From assembly GCA_964443875.1 (NCBI GenBank), contig CAYUET010000009.1:1-64000 (forward strand): DNA of 64,000 bases, written 5' to 3'. Shown piece after piece: positions 9,168 through 18,232 of the stretch. Source of the stretch: CAYUET01 sp964443875. Its GTDB lineage: Bacteria; Auribacterota; JAFGBW01. Position 1 is the first letter of the stretch, and every line of letters begins with the position of its first letter. Made by a program: the position numbers and the translations under genes. The notes beneath the pieces are model-generated. The model was not told the DNA's origin, ran no database searches, and saw nothing but the letters and a program-made list of their open reading frames with translations.

Positions 9168-11438
9168 TTATTTCTTCAGGGATTGCCGGATAAGATTCAG
9201 GGCAGATCCGGCTTTAAACCATTCTATCTGGTATTCTGAAAACGAATGTTGCAGAAGGATTTCTTCTCTTTCCCCATCCGCATGCTTTAAAATAAGCGTC
9301 AACGATGACCCTGGTTTTAAAATGCTTAGCCCTGACAAAGAGACAATATCGGTCTCCTGGATTTTATCATAATCCCCGGGCTTAATAAAAGTGGCGACCA
9401 GTATCCCCTGTTTTTTAAGATTATTTTCAGCAATACGTGCAAAGGACCTCGCAATAATCGCGCTGCAGCCTAAATGCCGGGGCTCCATGGCCGCATGCTC
9501 CCTGGAGGAGCCCTCCCCGTAATTTTCATCCCCGATTGCCACCCACCCAATATTCTGTGCCTTATAAAAACGGGCAATTTTTGCCAGGGGCAAAGATTTT
9601 TCCCCGGTGAGCTGGTTTGTCCCCTTACCGGTCTCACCCGTATAGGCATTGACAGCGCCTAAAAACATATTCTCAGAAATATTATCCAGATGCCCCCGGT
9701 ATTTAAGCCACTTCCCGGCAGGTGAAATATGATCGGTTGTACATTTTCCTGAGATTTTCAAAAGAATCCGCTGCTCGTCCAGGTTATCCTGTCCACTCCA
9801 GGATTTAAAAGGGGTCAGGGCCTGCAGACGATCGGATTTTTCTGAAATACGGATCTCTATGGCAGAATTTTTACTTTTATGCTCAGAACTTAATCCGCTG
9901 ATTTCAAAAAAACCCTGATCCGGCAATTCCCTGCCTTGAGGAATGTCCAGAGAGACCTCTTTGCCCTCATCATTTAAAAGAGTATCCTGCGCAGGATCAA
10001 AATCAATGCGTCCGCTCACCACCATGGCCGCAATCAGCTCAGGAGAACCTATAAAAGCCAGTGTTTCCGGGTTTCCATCGTTGCGTGCCTTAAAATTTCT
10101 GTTAAACGATGTAATGATTGAATTAGGTCTATTTCCTTCAATATCCTCCCTTTTCCATTGCCCAATGCAGGGGCCGCAGGCATTGGTCAGAAGAATCGCT
10201 CCGGCCTCTTCCAAAACCTTCAAAATTCCGTCCTTTTCAATGGTCTTCTTTATTTTCTCAGATCCGGGGGAAATAAAGAGAAGGGCTCTGGGCTTTATCT
10301 TCTTTTTTAAAGCATCCTTCAGAATGAAGGCCACCCGGGAAAGGTCCTCGTAGGAAGAATTGGTGCAAGAACCTATCAGTCCAACTTTCAGTTCCAATGG
10401 ATATTTCTTGTCTTTTGCTTCCTTTTTAAGATCCGAAACAGAACGGACCAGATCAGGAGTAAAAGGGCCACAAACCTGTGGTTCGAGAATGTCTAAATCA
10501 AGCTCGATAATCTGGTCAAAATATTTTTCAGGATCTTTTTCCACTTCCGGGTCAGCTTTAAGACATGAGGCTACGCGTAAGGCGCTGTCTGCAATTTCCT
10601 CTCTCTGTGTCCTGCGCAGATAATCTTCAATTTTGGAATCAAAGGGAAAAACAGAGGAAGTGGCTCCCACCTCAGCACCCATATTGGTAATCGTCGCTTT
10701 TCCGGTTGCAGAAAGACTTTTTAGTCCCTCTCCGAAATATTCAATCACACAGCCTGTTCCGCCTTTAACGGTTAAAAGCCCGGCAAGTTTAACAATAATG
10801 TCTTTGGGGGAAGACCATCCTTTCAACGCCCCTTTTAAGCGGACCCCGATCAATTTCGGCCATTTAAGTTCCCAGGGCATTCCTACCATGGCATCCACAG
10901 CATCGGCCCCGCCTACGCCAATCCCTATCATCCCCATCCCTCCTGCATTCGGAGTATGAGAATCTGTACCGATGATAAGCCCTCCGGGAAAGGCTAGGTT
11001 CTCAAAAATAATCTGATGAATAATTCCGGCTCCGGGACTTGAAAACCCCATGCCATATTTTTTTGCAACTGCGGACAAAAAGGAATAGACCTCCTCATTC
11101 TCCTTCAAGGCTTCGCACAGATCACTCTTTTCGCCTTTCCTGGCCTGAATCAAATGATCACAATGAACTGTTGCAGGAACCGCAGAGGTATCCCTACCTG
11201 CCAGCATGAACTGCAAAAGAGCCATCTGGGCTGTTGCATCCTGCATGGCAACACGGTCAGGGGTTAATGCCACATAAGACTTCCCCCTTTTCGGGGCTTC
11301 AGTGATGGATTCCGAAAGATGTGAAAATAAAATCTTTTCTGTGTAGGTCAGGGGTCTTGCAAAGATACGCCTGGCCTGTTCAATTTTCTGAGGCAAAGTA
11401 TGATAAAAGGAATGAACCAACGCTAAATCATTTTTCAT
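9168..11438 (-). CDS. acn: Aconitate hydratase, mitochondrial type
   Basis: Product of 756 aa from the ATG at 11438, which has GAGGAG at the right spacing. An upstream in-frame extension of 25 codons has no such site and was not used. It interconverts citrate and isocitrate. With this start the [4Fe-4S] ligands fall at Cys358 (GSCTNSSYED), Cys421 and Cys424 (NACGPCIGQW), the same numbers as in mature mitochondrial aconitase, which supports both the family and the start. TDSHTPNAGG and the C-terminal swivel motif GSSREHAAMEPR are present. The mitochondrial-type enzyme (as opposed to AcnA/IRP or AcnB) is found in several non-proteobacterial and some deltaproteobacterial phyla. Confidence 0.95.
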   Translation of the reverse strand: MKNDLALVHSFYHTLPQKIEQARRIFARPLTYTEKILFSHLSESITEAPKRGKSYVALTPDRVAMQDATAQMALLQFMLAGRDTSAVPATVHCDHLIQARKGEKSDLCEALKENEEVYSFLSAVAKKYGMGFSSPGAGIIHQIIFENLAFPGGLIIGTDSHTPNAGGMGMIGIGVGGADAVDAMVGMPWELKWPKLIGVRLKGALKGWSSPKDIIVKLAGLLTVKGGTGCVIEYFGEGLKSLSATGKATITNMGAEVGATSSVFPFDSKIEDYLRRTQREEIADSALRVASCLKADPEVEKDPEKYFDQIIELDLDILEPQVCGPFTPDLVRSVSDLKKEAKDKKYPLELKVGLIGSCTNSSYEDLSRVAFILKDALKKKIKPRALLFISPGSEKIKKTIEKDGILKVLEEAGAILLTNACGPCIGQWKREDIEGNRPNSIITSFNRNFKARNDGNPETLAFIGSPELIAAMVVSGRIDFDPAQDTLLNDEGKEVSLDIPQGRELPDQGFFEISGLSSEHKSKNSAIEIRISEKSDRLQALTPFKSWSGQDNLDEQRILLKISGKCTTDHISPAGKWLKYRGHLDNISENMFLGAVNAYTGETGKGTNQLTGEKSLPLAKIARFYKAQNIGWVAIGDENYGEGSSREHAAMEPRHLGCSAIIARSFARIAENNLKKQGILVATFIKPGDYDKIQETDIVSLSGLSILKPGSSLTLILKHADGEREEILLQHSFSEYQIEWFKAGSALNLIRQSLKK

Positions 11439-11592
11439 GAGCAACTCCTCGTATGTAAAAACTGGATATTTATTTAATGTAGAGAAAATAAATATTTTAA
11501 AATTCCTGATCAAGGTAATTCTGCTTGATAAAAAAGAAATGAACAGGTAACTTTAGATATTGGTATTATCTAGAAAAGGAATTTGAAATCGA

Positions 11593-11745
11593 ATGATGGA
11601 ATTATTAAAAGAATTCTGGCTATTTTTAAAAGATCGAAAAAAATGGTGGCTTACCCCCATCATCCTTTCAATCGTGCTGCTGGGAGCCCTGATCTTCTTT
11701 ACCCAGGGATCCTATGTCGCCCCGTTTATTTATACCCTTTTTTAA
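11593..11745 (+). CDS. DUF5989-type small membrane protein
   Basis: A 50-aa protein. It starts MMELLKEFWLFLKDRKKWW, continues with one hydrophobic helix (residues 20-36) and ends TQGSYVAPFIYTLF. The basic amphipathic start, double Trp, single transmembrane helix and APFIYTLF end match what I know as DUF5989, usually found beside SxtJ-type and carbamoyltransferase genes in exopolysaccharide or natural-product loci. Such partners are absent here. AAGGAA lies about 13 bases upstream of the first ATG, so ribosome binding is weak. The last 78 bp overlap the 3' end of the convergent GT9 gene. Confidence 0.7.
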   Translation: MMELLKEFWLFLKDRKKWWLTPIILSIVLLGALIFFTQGSYVAPFIYTLF

Positions 11746-12672
11746 GACCTCCCATACTCTCTCGACACGGATATCCTCCATGATAGAAGAAGGATGAACG
11801 ATTTGAGCTCCCTTTGGCCCCCATTGGATGGACGAGGAGGGCCCGAATAAAACCACGGAAAAAGGGAAATCCACACTCCCGCCTGGGGTTAGTAACCCAA
11901 CACAGGAAACCAGGTGACTGACTCCGGAATCATTTCCTAAAAACCCTCTGGCTCCGGCTAAAACACAGGAAAGAGTATCGTAGTCCGGCGTCATAAGTCT
12001 TTTTACTGTTTCACCAAAATCTTTGATAAAATCATTTATTAAATCAGTCTCTGCCTCCCCGCCGACACAAACAACCGTGCTTTTTTTAAGCAATCGCCGG
12101 ATGATTTCCTTAAATCCCTCAGGATACCAGTTTTTAGAAACACTCCCTGATCCAGGGTGAATGACAAAATAATTTTTCAGCTCTAATTTTAATGGAGACA
12201 ATGCAGAAAGAACCTGTTCCCGGCTGAAAATAAAAGAAAGGGGTTCTGAATTCTCAGAAAACCCAAGACTGCGAAATGGAAGCGATAAAAAATCGTAGAG
12301 ATGAACAGCATGAACAGCTTCAGGCCTAGAAGAATGAATCAAAATGCGCCCTATTCCCTGTCTTTTCAACTGGTTTAAAACCGAATGATCCTTATCCATC
12401 AGATAGCAAACCGCAACATCTATTTTTTTAAGAAATTCAAGTTCCTGCGGAATCTTTGCTTCAGGATTTTCTGAAAACAAATAAGAACAGCCCTGATGAT
12501 AATAAGGGAAGGCTGCATCAATCCATCCCTGCTGTTTTAAAAACAGGATTATTTCTCCGGGGGCAATAAGGGTAATATGACTTTCCGGATCATGACTTCG
12601 AATCAGTCCCAGGGCAGACCGTAAAACGAGGAGATCCCCCAACGCACCCGGACGAATAATCAGATAACGCAT
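11668..12672 (-). CDS. Glycosyltransferase family 9 (heptosyltransferase-like)
   Basis: Product of 334 aa with the GT9 pattern: N-terminal MRYLIIRPGALGDLLVLRSA, donor-side VIHPGSGSVSKNWYPEGF around 170-190, and GFLGNDSGVSHL near 240. The family transfers ADP-heptose or related sugars to lipopolysaccharide core on the cytoplasmic face of the inner membrane. The exact sugar cannot be read from sequence. The last 25 residues (after KKGINKRG) are polar and overlap the antisense DUF5989 gene, so they may be a recently gained tail. It lies 47 bp downstream of the exeA-like gene and may share its transcript. Confidence 0.85.
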   Translation of the reverse strand: MRYLIIRPGALGDLLVLRSALGLIRSHDPESHITLIAPGEIILFLKQQGWIDAAFPYYHQGCSYLFSENPEAKIPQELEFLKKIDVAVCYLMDKDHSVLNQLKRQGIGRILIHSSRPEAVHAVHLYDFLSLPFRSLGFSENSEPLSFIFSREQVLSALSPLKLELKNYFVIHPGSGSVSKNWYPEGFKEIIRRLLKKSTVVCVGGEAETDLINDFIKDFGETVKRLMTPDYDTLSCVLAGARGFLGNDSGVSHLVSCVGLLTPGGSVDFPFSVVLFGPSSSIQWGPKGAQIVHPSSIMEDIRVERVWEVLKKGINKRGDIGSLGKEDQGSQQHD

Positions 12673-12719
12673 AAAGAATTCTTTAGCCCGAGTAATTGCA
12701 GCGAATGACAGACTCCGGA

Positions 12720-13628
12720 TTAATCATTGCTTTTCAAAAACTTATCGGTCAGCATTTTCAGACTTTCTTTATTAATCAGACGAGGAATTCCTCCGCTTGC
12801 CTTAAAAATATCGACCATCTCCGATTCTGTAAAAAGAGATTCTCCCTGGTAACCTGACTTTTTTAACCGGCATAAAATATAATCCCTGCAATCTTTGACA
12901 TGAAAAGGCTTAAGCTCAACTTCCATATAAATGCGGCTTTTCAATGACTGATAAGAGGGATTGTTGAGACGTTTGAGAAAAAGGGGCTCAGTAAATAAAA
13001 GACAGGTCAGAATTTTCCGGTTATAGGCTTCAAAATTGCTTAATGTTCTCAATAAATGAAGTGCTTCCGAAGAAAGGAAATGGCATTCATCCATCATCAG
13101 AACAGGCTTTAATCCCTTTTCAGAACTTTCAAGAATCAGTCGCCCTAAAAGGTCCACCATCTGGTGCACCGGAGCCTTGACTTCTTCTTCCGAACCTGTA
13201 AAGGCTTTGATCAGGTGACTTAAAAGCCCGGTACGGCTTAATCCGGGAGTCACCGGAACCAGAATCATCTTATGCTTTTTTGAATTCAGTTTTTCCATCA
13301 GCGCCTGAGAAAGGAGAGTCTTGCCTGTACCGCTGATCCCGTGAACCAGCCCAAAGGAAATGTCATGCTGAATGGTCATAAGCATCTTGACCAGAGCGGC
13401 TTCATTACGTTCACTCCAGAAATACAAAGAGGTATCCAGAGAATCACTGAAGGGATTACTCTTTAATTTATAAAACTTCAAAAAATCTTCAGCACGTTTT
13501 TCCTTCCTGAGGGAGGCTTCCTTTAATACGGCGCGATCTTCCTGCAAGGAGGCAGAAATTAATTCTTCAAGCCTGAATGAATTGAATTCAACTTTTGGAG
13601 CAAAAGAATTTTCAAGTCTCGATCCCAT
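12720..13628 (-). CDS. ExeA/GspA-like AAA ATPase
   Basis: Product of 302 aa. The core starts with FYKLKSNPFSDSLDTSLYFW, a hallmark of ExeA-type ATPases. It continues with Walker A GISGTGKT (97-104), Walker B VLMMDECHFL and a sensor/lid region ending SGGIPRLINKE. ExeA family members help assemble type II secretion secretins or, in Tn7-like elements, act as transposition regulators. Neither secretion nor transposase genes are nearby. There is no transmembrane or peptidoglycan-binding C-terminus, so it is shorter than Aeromonas ExeA. The first 50 residues form a charged helix. It starts 4 bp after the flhG stop, so the two are co-transcribed and probably work together. Confidence 0.8.
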   Translation of the reverse strand: MGSRLENSFAPKVEFNSFRLEELISASLQEDRAVLKEASLRKEKRAEDFLKFYKLKSNPFSDSLDTSLYFWSERNEAALVKMLMTIQHDISFGLVHGISGTGKTLLSQALMEKLNSKKHKMILVPVTPGLSRTGLLSHLIKAFTGSEEEVKAPVHQMVDLLGRLILESSEKGLKPVLMMDECHFLSSEALHLLRTLSNFEAYNRKILTCLLFTEPLFLKRLNNPSYQSLKSRIYMEVELKPFHVKDCRDYILCRLKKSGYQGESLFTESEMVDIFKASGGIPRLINKESLKMLTDKFLKSND

Positions 13629-13632
13629 CTTA

Positions 13633-14484
13633 TTATTTACCTCCGGTCATTAGGGTTACTATTTTTTCTCCGATTTTTGAGAGATTTTCCAATGCCGGAG
13701 AAGTTTCTCTATTTAGAATAAAAGGATGTCTCTGCAACAGCGCCTTTTCAATTTTCATGTCCTTTTTAACCCCTCCCATGTAGATCAATTCCTTTTTGAG
13801 AAATTTAATACTACAGGTATTGAGATGGGTAAAAGACATTTCAGCTTCTGCCTGATTTGAAGCCATATTGGTGAGTATATGGATGCCTCCGCGGAACCCT
13901 TTTTCCAGAGAAACCTTGATAAGTCCATAGGCGTCCAGAAGAGAAGTCGCGGAAGGAGTAACCACCACCACCAGGGAATGGGAGCCCGAAATCCAGGAGA
14001 GAACTGAATTCCCTATGCCGGCCGCACAATCAATAAAAACGGCATCATAAATCTTGGGGAGAGTGTCAATGGAATCACGCAGCCGCATCAACCGATCAGA
14101 AGACAATGTAGCTAAAGAGGAAAGACCGCTGCCGCCCGAGATGAAATCCAGATCCGGCCTGACCGGAATAATGGCGTCCTTGAGGGAATTTTCCGAAGTT
14201 AAAATGGAAGCGATATTGCGCTCAGGATTCAGCCCCAGAAGGGTATGGGCGTCTGCCATGCCCAGATCACCGTCAACCAGTAAAGTTCTATACTTGTGAA
14301 GGCTTACCCACAGAGCAAGATTGACACAAAGGGTTGTCTTCCCTACCCCGCCTTTACCCGAGGCAAAAGCAAAAAAATGTCTCCGGATTTGAGGGATACA
14401 GGTCTGCTCCGCTTCCCTTTTCCCCTGAGAAAGAAAAACCTGTCTTGCGCTGCAGTATTTGTCGTGCAGGGTGATTTTCGACAT
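13633..14484 (-). CDS. MinD/ParA-family ATPase, FlhG-like
   Basis: Product of 283 aa. A deviant Walker A motif SGKGGVGKTT occupies 42-51, followed by VDGDLGMADAHTLLGL, VFIDCAAGIG and a switch region VVVTPSATSLLDAYGLIK. The wording of these motifs is that of FlhG/YlxH/FleN, which sets flagellar number and placement. There is an N-terminal extension of about 35 residues and a short basic C-terminus. The neighbours are an ExeA-like ATPase and GT9 rather than flhF, so a flagellar role is inferred from similarity only. An alternative is a MinD-like protein that positions a secretion or polar complex together with the ExeA homologue. Confidence 0.75.
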   Translation of the reverse strand: MSKITLHDKYCSARQVFLSQGKREAEQTCIPQIRRHFFAFASGKGGVGKTTLCVNLALWVSLHKYRTLLVDGDLGMADAHTLLGLNPERNIASILTSENSLKDAIIPVRPDLDFISGGSGLSSLATLSSDRLMRLRDSIDTLPKIYDAVFIDCAAGIGNSVLSWISGSHSLVVVVTPSATSLLDAYGLIKVSLEKGFRGGIHILTNMASNQAEAEMSFTHLNTCSIKFLKKELIYMGGVKKDMKIEKALLQRHPFILNRETSPALENLSKIGEKIVTLMTGGK

Positions 14485-14891
14485 TTTTTATCCTTATGCC
14501 CGTGTAAAAAGTAACAAAATTGTTCATTTTTATCACTTTTAAAATAAATGATCAAGCAAGGCTTTTAAAAAAATAATGAGGGGGATGACTCAAAAAAAAT
14601 TACAGAAGGCCATTCATTCTCCTTCTGCAGAAGATAGTCATTATAGACTTAAAAACATGGATTTCTTTTCTTTTACACATGAAGATTCCAATAAATTCAA
14701 GACTGATCCTGTAAATCAAAAAATCAACTTTATGTACAAAATTGAATTCCACACCCTTTGTCTGAATCTCTTGTTTGATTTATGAAAGGAAATTCTGAAA
14801 AAAGCATATCCGTTTTCACCTCCCCTCTGTTTTATTTCTGTTTTTTATTTTTTCTCTTTTTCACCGGTGAAAGAAACGATATGATGGAAAT
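14485..14891. other. Divergent spacer between flhG-like gene and hybrid kinase
   Basis: A 407-bp AT-rich region. Apart from the doubtful small ORF at 14576-14785 (and a second one overlapping it by ATGA that runs into the kinase gene) I see no gene and no clear promoter pair. Confidence 0.45.
14576..14785 (+). CDS. Doubtful small hypothetical protein
   Basis: A 66- to 69-aa ORF; the ATG at 14585 follows GAGGGG with no spacing and the ATG at 14576 has no ribosome site. The product is polar with no recognised motif. Its stop overlaps, as ATGA, an ORF whose product has one hydrophobic stretch and which runs into the kinase start. Coding status is unsure. Confidence 0.22.
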   Translation: MRGMTQKKLQKAIHSPSAEDSHYRLKNMDFFSFTHEDSNKFKTDPVNQKINFMYKIEFHTLCLNLLFDL

Positions 14892-17168
14892 ATGGATACC
14901 AACTGCTTTCCACACCTCACTCTCTCGCATTTTCTTCCGTGTTTCAATTTTTTCCCAAATGCCGTTTGCTGCGTAAATTCCAGAGCTGAAATTCTTTTTT
15001 GCAATACCCTTTTTAAAAAAATTTTTTCCTCTGTCCAAGTGTATGAAGACTCTGCCGAATGGCTTAATCTTTTTATCCGGGAAAACCAAAATTTTCTCCT
15101 CCAACAGATAGAGAAACAGAATTCCTTCAGCTCGAATTTTAAAGAACTTACCTTTGAAGGGCATCCTGATTTTGCCTTATCTGTTTCCTATTCTTTTTTT
15201 AAAACTCAGGAGAGTGTCTTTCATTTTTTCATTTTTGAAGATCTTTCCTTTAAAAGGCAATCTGAACGCTTTATGCGTGAAGCGATCAAAGAAGCGGAAG
15301 CAGGAAACCGAGCAAAGGGGAATTTTTTGGCAACGATCAGCCATGAGCTCCGGACTCCGCTCAACGGCATCTTCGGATTATTGAATCTGATTGAGGACAC
15401 CGAACTGTCCACCGAACAAAAGCAATATCTGGGGATGATTAAAAACTCTTCAGAAACCCTTTTTACCCTTATTAAAGATATTCTGGACTATACCGCTATT
15501 GAAGAAGAATCCCTGATTCTTGAAAACACTCCTTTTGATCTCATGCAGGTCTTAGATAAAATCATTGAAATTTTTTCTCCTTCCGCAAAAAGCAAAGGGC
15601 TTTTTTTCCACTCCCTGTTTTTGTGGAAAGAACCTCAACTCCTGGTCTCTGACGGATCGCGAATCTATAAAATTCTTTTCAGTCTTATGAGTAATGCCAT
15701 AAAATTCACCTCCCGCGGAAAGGTCTCCCTTGTCATGGAATGCCTTGAACAACTTCCTTCTTCTCTCAAATTTAAAATTTATGTCAAAGACACAGGCAAG
15801 GGAATATCCGATTCGCAGAAAAATAAAGTTTTCAACCTTTTCTCCCAGCTGGATTCCTCAACGACAAGGGAATATGGAGGCATCGGACTGGGTCTGGCCC
15901 TGTGTAAAAAAATCATTCATCTGATGAACGGGGAAATCGGCTTTGAAAGCAGCGAGCAAAAGGGCTCGGATTTTTGGATCCAGCTGACCCTGCCTCTGGA
16001 TCAAAGACTTCATGATAAAAAGCAGATAATGACTGCGCCTCTGATCATTTTTAATGATAATTCCCCTGAAGTGGATTCCCTGCTGAAACAAATGGATTTC
16101 TGGGAAAGACCTTACCGCGTATTTTCTAAAACGTCCCCCTTATCTGATTTTATCAAAGGTGACTTTTCATCCTTTCTCATTGACGTCAGGGAAAAGGACA
16201 CTCAGCAGGACATTCTTCTTCTGATCGAACGAATTTTAAAAATAATGGATATTCAGCACGCCTTTTTTTATCTCATGATTTTTCCGGATGAAATGGAAAA
16301 ATTCAAATCCCTGTTTGAAACCGGGTTTGTCTTCTGCTTAAGGAAACCCTTCAGACTCTCAGAACTCTACACTCTTTTATTTGAGGGGCCCGCACCTGTT
16401 GCCGTTGCAAAAACACAGGAAGAAAATATCCTTTTCCCCGCCAATATTCTGCTCATCGAGGATAACTCCATGAACAGGTTCATTGCTTCACAGCTTCTTA
16501 AAAAAGCCGGCTGTCACGTAGATGAAGCTGAAAATGTCCCCAATGCTTTTGACCTCCTGACTAATCGCAATTATGATCTCGTCTTTTTAGCCTGTCAGCT
16601 GCCGGAAGCCGACGGTTACCAAACCTCAAAAAAAATCCGAGCCATGAAAGGAATGGAGTATATCCCCATCATTGCTCTCACCTCCCGCCCTTTTTCTGAA
16701 TACGTCCAGAAAGGCACAGACGCCGGAATGAATGATTTTCTACCTAAACCCATCACTTATAACGCCGTGTTCAAAATACTGAAAAAATGGATTTCCAAAG
16801 ATGAATCCAGCGATGTTCCCATTTTTGACGCCGGAAAACTCATGGATATCACCGGGGGAGATAAAGAGATTTATCATCAGGCGGCCGCGCTCTTTCTCGA
16901 GGAACTGGATACCTTTCTCCATGATCTCAAATCTGCCTATGAAAAAAATGATTATGCGCAGGCCGAACTAACAGCCCATACCTTGAAAGGCTCAAGCGCT
17001 TATCTGGGTGCGGAACGCCTGAAAAGGATCGCCCTGAAAATGGAATTGGCAGCCAAACAGAAAGACAGGGAGCAGTTTCAATTTCAATATCATAAATTTC
17101 TCACGGAAAAAGAAAAATTACTTTCCTTCATTCATTTCTCACTCAAAAAGGAAACTGAAACGTCATGA
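14892..17168 (+). CDS. Hybrid sensor histidine kinase with two receiver-like domains and HPt
   Basis: Product of 758 aa without membrane segments. Order: PAS-like sensor (about 10-120), HisKA with His151 (TISHELRTPLNGI), HATPase (NAIKF, DTGKGIS, GGIGLGLAL), a divergent receiver (about 390-500) with Asp431 (FLIDVRE) and Lys485 (LRKPF), a second receiver (about 520-635), and an HPt domain with His696 (AHTLKGSSAYLG). In the second receiver the phospho-acceptor position is Ala567 (DLVFLACQLPEADG), although the acidic pair and Lys619 are kept. The phosphorelay may therefore run through the more divergent first receiver. The stop overlaps the next gene by 4 bp, so the downstream CheB-type protein is the likely partner. 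The start rests on a modest GGAAAT site. Confidence 0.88.
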   Translation: MDTNCFPHLTLSHFLPCFNFFPNAVCCVNSRAEILFCNTLFKKIFSSVQVYEDSAEWLNLFIRENQNFLLQQIEKQNSFSSNFKELTFEGHPDFALSVSYSFFKTQESVFHFFIFEDLSFKRQSERFMREAIKEAEAGNRAKGNFLATISHELRTPLNGIFGLLNLIEDTELSTEQKQYLGMIKNSSETLFTLIKDILDYTAIEEESLILENTPFDLMQVLDKIIEIFSPSAKSKGLFFHSLFLWKEPQLLVSDGSRIYKILFSLMSNAIKFTSRGKVSLVMECLEQLPSSLKFKIYVKDTGKGISDSQKNKVFNLFSQLDSSTTREYGGIGLGLALCKKIIHLMNGEIGFESSEQKGSDFWIQLTLPLDQRLHDKKQIMTAPLIIFNDNSPEVDSLLKQMDFWERPYRVFSKTSPLSDFIKGDFSSFLIDVREKDTQQDILLLIERILKIMDIQHAFFYLMIFPDEMEKFKSLFETGFVFCLRKPFRLSELYTLLFEGPAPVAVAKTQEENILFPANILLIEDNSMNRFIASQLLKKAGCHVDEAENVPNAFDLLTNRNYDLVFLACQLPEADGYQTSKKIRAMKGMEYIPIIALTSRPFSEYVQKGTDAGMNDFLPKPITYNAVFKILKKWISKDESSDVPIFDAGKLMDITGGDKEIYHQAAALFLEELDTFLHDLKSAYEKNDYAQAELTAHTLKGSSAYLGAERLKRIALKMELAAKQKDREQFQFQYHKFLTEKEKLLSFIHFSLKKETETS

Positions 17169-18166
17169 ATATTCTGATTGCCGAAGATGATCCAACCGCC
17201 TTGTTCATTCTTCAGAAAATACTTGAAAAAGAGGGTTTTACCATTACTTCAGCCACAAACGGCCTGGAAGCCTTCAATCATATCCAGCATCAAAAATTTG
17301 ATGCTGTGCTCACCGACTGGATGATGCCTAAAATGGACGGCATAGAACTAATCCGTAAAATCCGTGATTTTATCAAACCTCCACCGCTGATTGTTGTCAT
17401 CACTTCAATTTCCAGTGCCTCTGCCCGAAGTCATGCCCTGGAATCCGGGGCCGATGAATTCATGACCAAGCCTGTCTATCCCAAGGCAGTCATCGAACTC
17501 TTAAAGACCTGTGAACAGAAGAAAAACCAGGCCCCTCTCACCCCTCCTCCTTCCGTTTTTTCATTTAGCAGACCTCAAATCCCTTCAAGATTTTTCGGCG
17601 TATTTATCGGGGCCAGTTCCGGAGGTCCAAACGCCATCCGGCGTGTTTTCCAAAAAATAGAAAAAACAACCCATGCTTCCTTTTTTGTCGTTCTTCATGG
17701 ACCTGCCTGGGTTCTTGAAACCTTTGCTGAACTTCTTCAGACCGATACTCCTCTTCACGTCGAAATGGGACGGGATCATATTGTTCCGCAACCGGGCTGC
17801 GTCTATCTTGCCCCCGGGGACAAACATATGACCCTGGAACAGAAGGAGGATCTCTTTATACAGTTGAATAACGGTCCTGTTGAAAATTTCGCCCGTCCCT
17901 CGGTGGATCCTTTATTCAGATCCGGGGCCGCTATTTTCGGAAAATCTGCCATAGGGGTCATTCTCACCGGGATGGGATGTGACGGTTCCATGGGAGCGGC
18001 ACATATTTCCCGCGCAGGAGGAACGGTGATCGCTCAGGATCCTCTCACAGCCATGGTAAGCTCCATGCCTCAAAAAACTATTGATCTGGGCGTGGCCAAA
18101 GATATCCTGAATGTGGATAAAATAGGAGAGGTTGTCTCTTATTATATCAAAACTTTGCCTCATTAA
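17165..18166 (+). CDS. Receiver-CheB methylesterase fusion (chemotaxis-type response regulator)
   Basis: Product of 333 aa. An N-terminal receiver has Asp51 (LTDWMMPKMDG) and the TKP lysine at 102. The C-terminal CheB methylesterase has Ser151 in FIGASSGGP, His178 in VVLHGP and Asp273 in LTGMGCDGSMG, so the catalytic triad is complete. CheB removes methyl or amide groups from chemoreceptors. No cheR, cheA or receptor gene is in the window. The 4-bp ATGA overlap with the hybrid kinase suggests this CheB is driven by that kinase rather than CheA, as in alternative (Frz- or Tfp-like) chemosensory circuits. That last point is inference. Confidence 0.88.
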   Translation: MNILIAEDDPTALFILQKILEKEGFTITSATNGLEAFNHIQHQKFDAVLTDWMMPKMDGIELIRKIRDFIKPPPLIVVITSISSASARSHALESGADEFMTKPVYPKAVIELLKTCEQKKNQAPLTPPPSVFSFSRPQIPSRFFGVFIGASSGGPNAIRRVFQKIEKTTHASFFVVLHGPAWVLETFAELLQTDTPLHVEMGRDHIVPQPGCVYLAPGDKHMTLEQKEDLFIQLNNGPVENFARPSVDPLFRSGAAIFGKSAIGVILTGMGCDGSMGAAHISRAGGTVIAQDPLTAMVSSMPQKTIDLGVAKDILNVDKIGEVVSYYIKTLPH

Positions 18167-18232
18167 CCCGGATCCTGTATTCCGAATAACTGGGGCTTCC
18201 GATCCAAATTAGGGTAAAATATCAGGGAAAAA

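Noticed and set aside
11439..11513. N-terminal 25-codon extension of aconitase
   Set aside because: No ribosome site, while the internal ATG at 11438 has GAGGAG and restores the canonical cysteine numbering.
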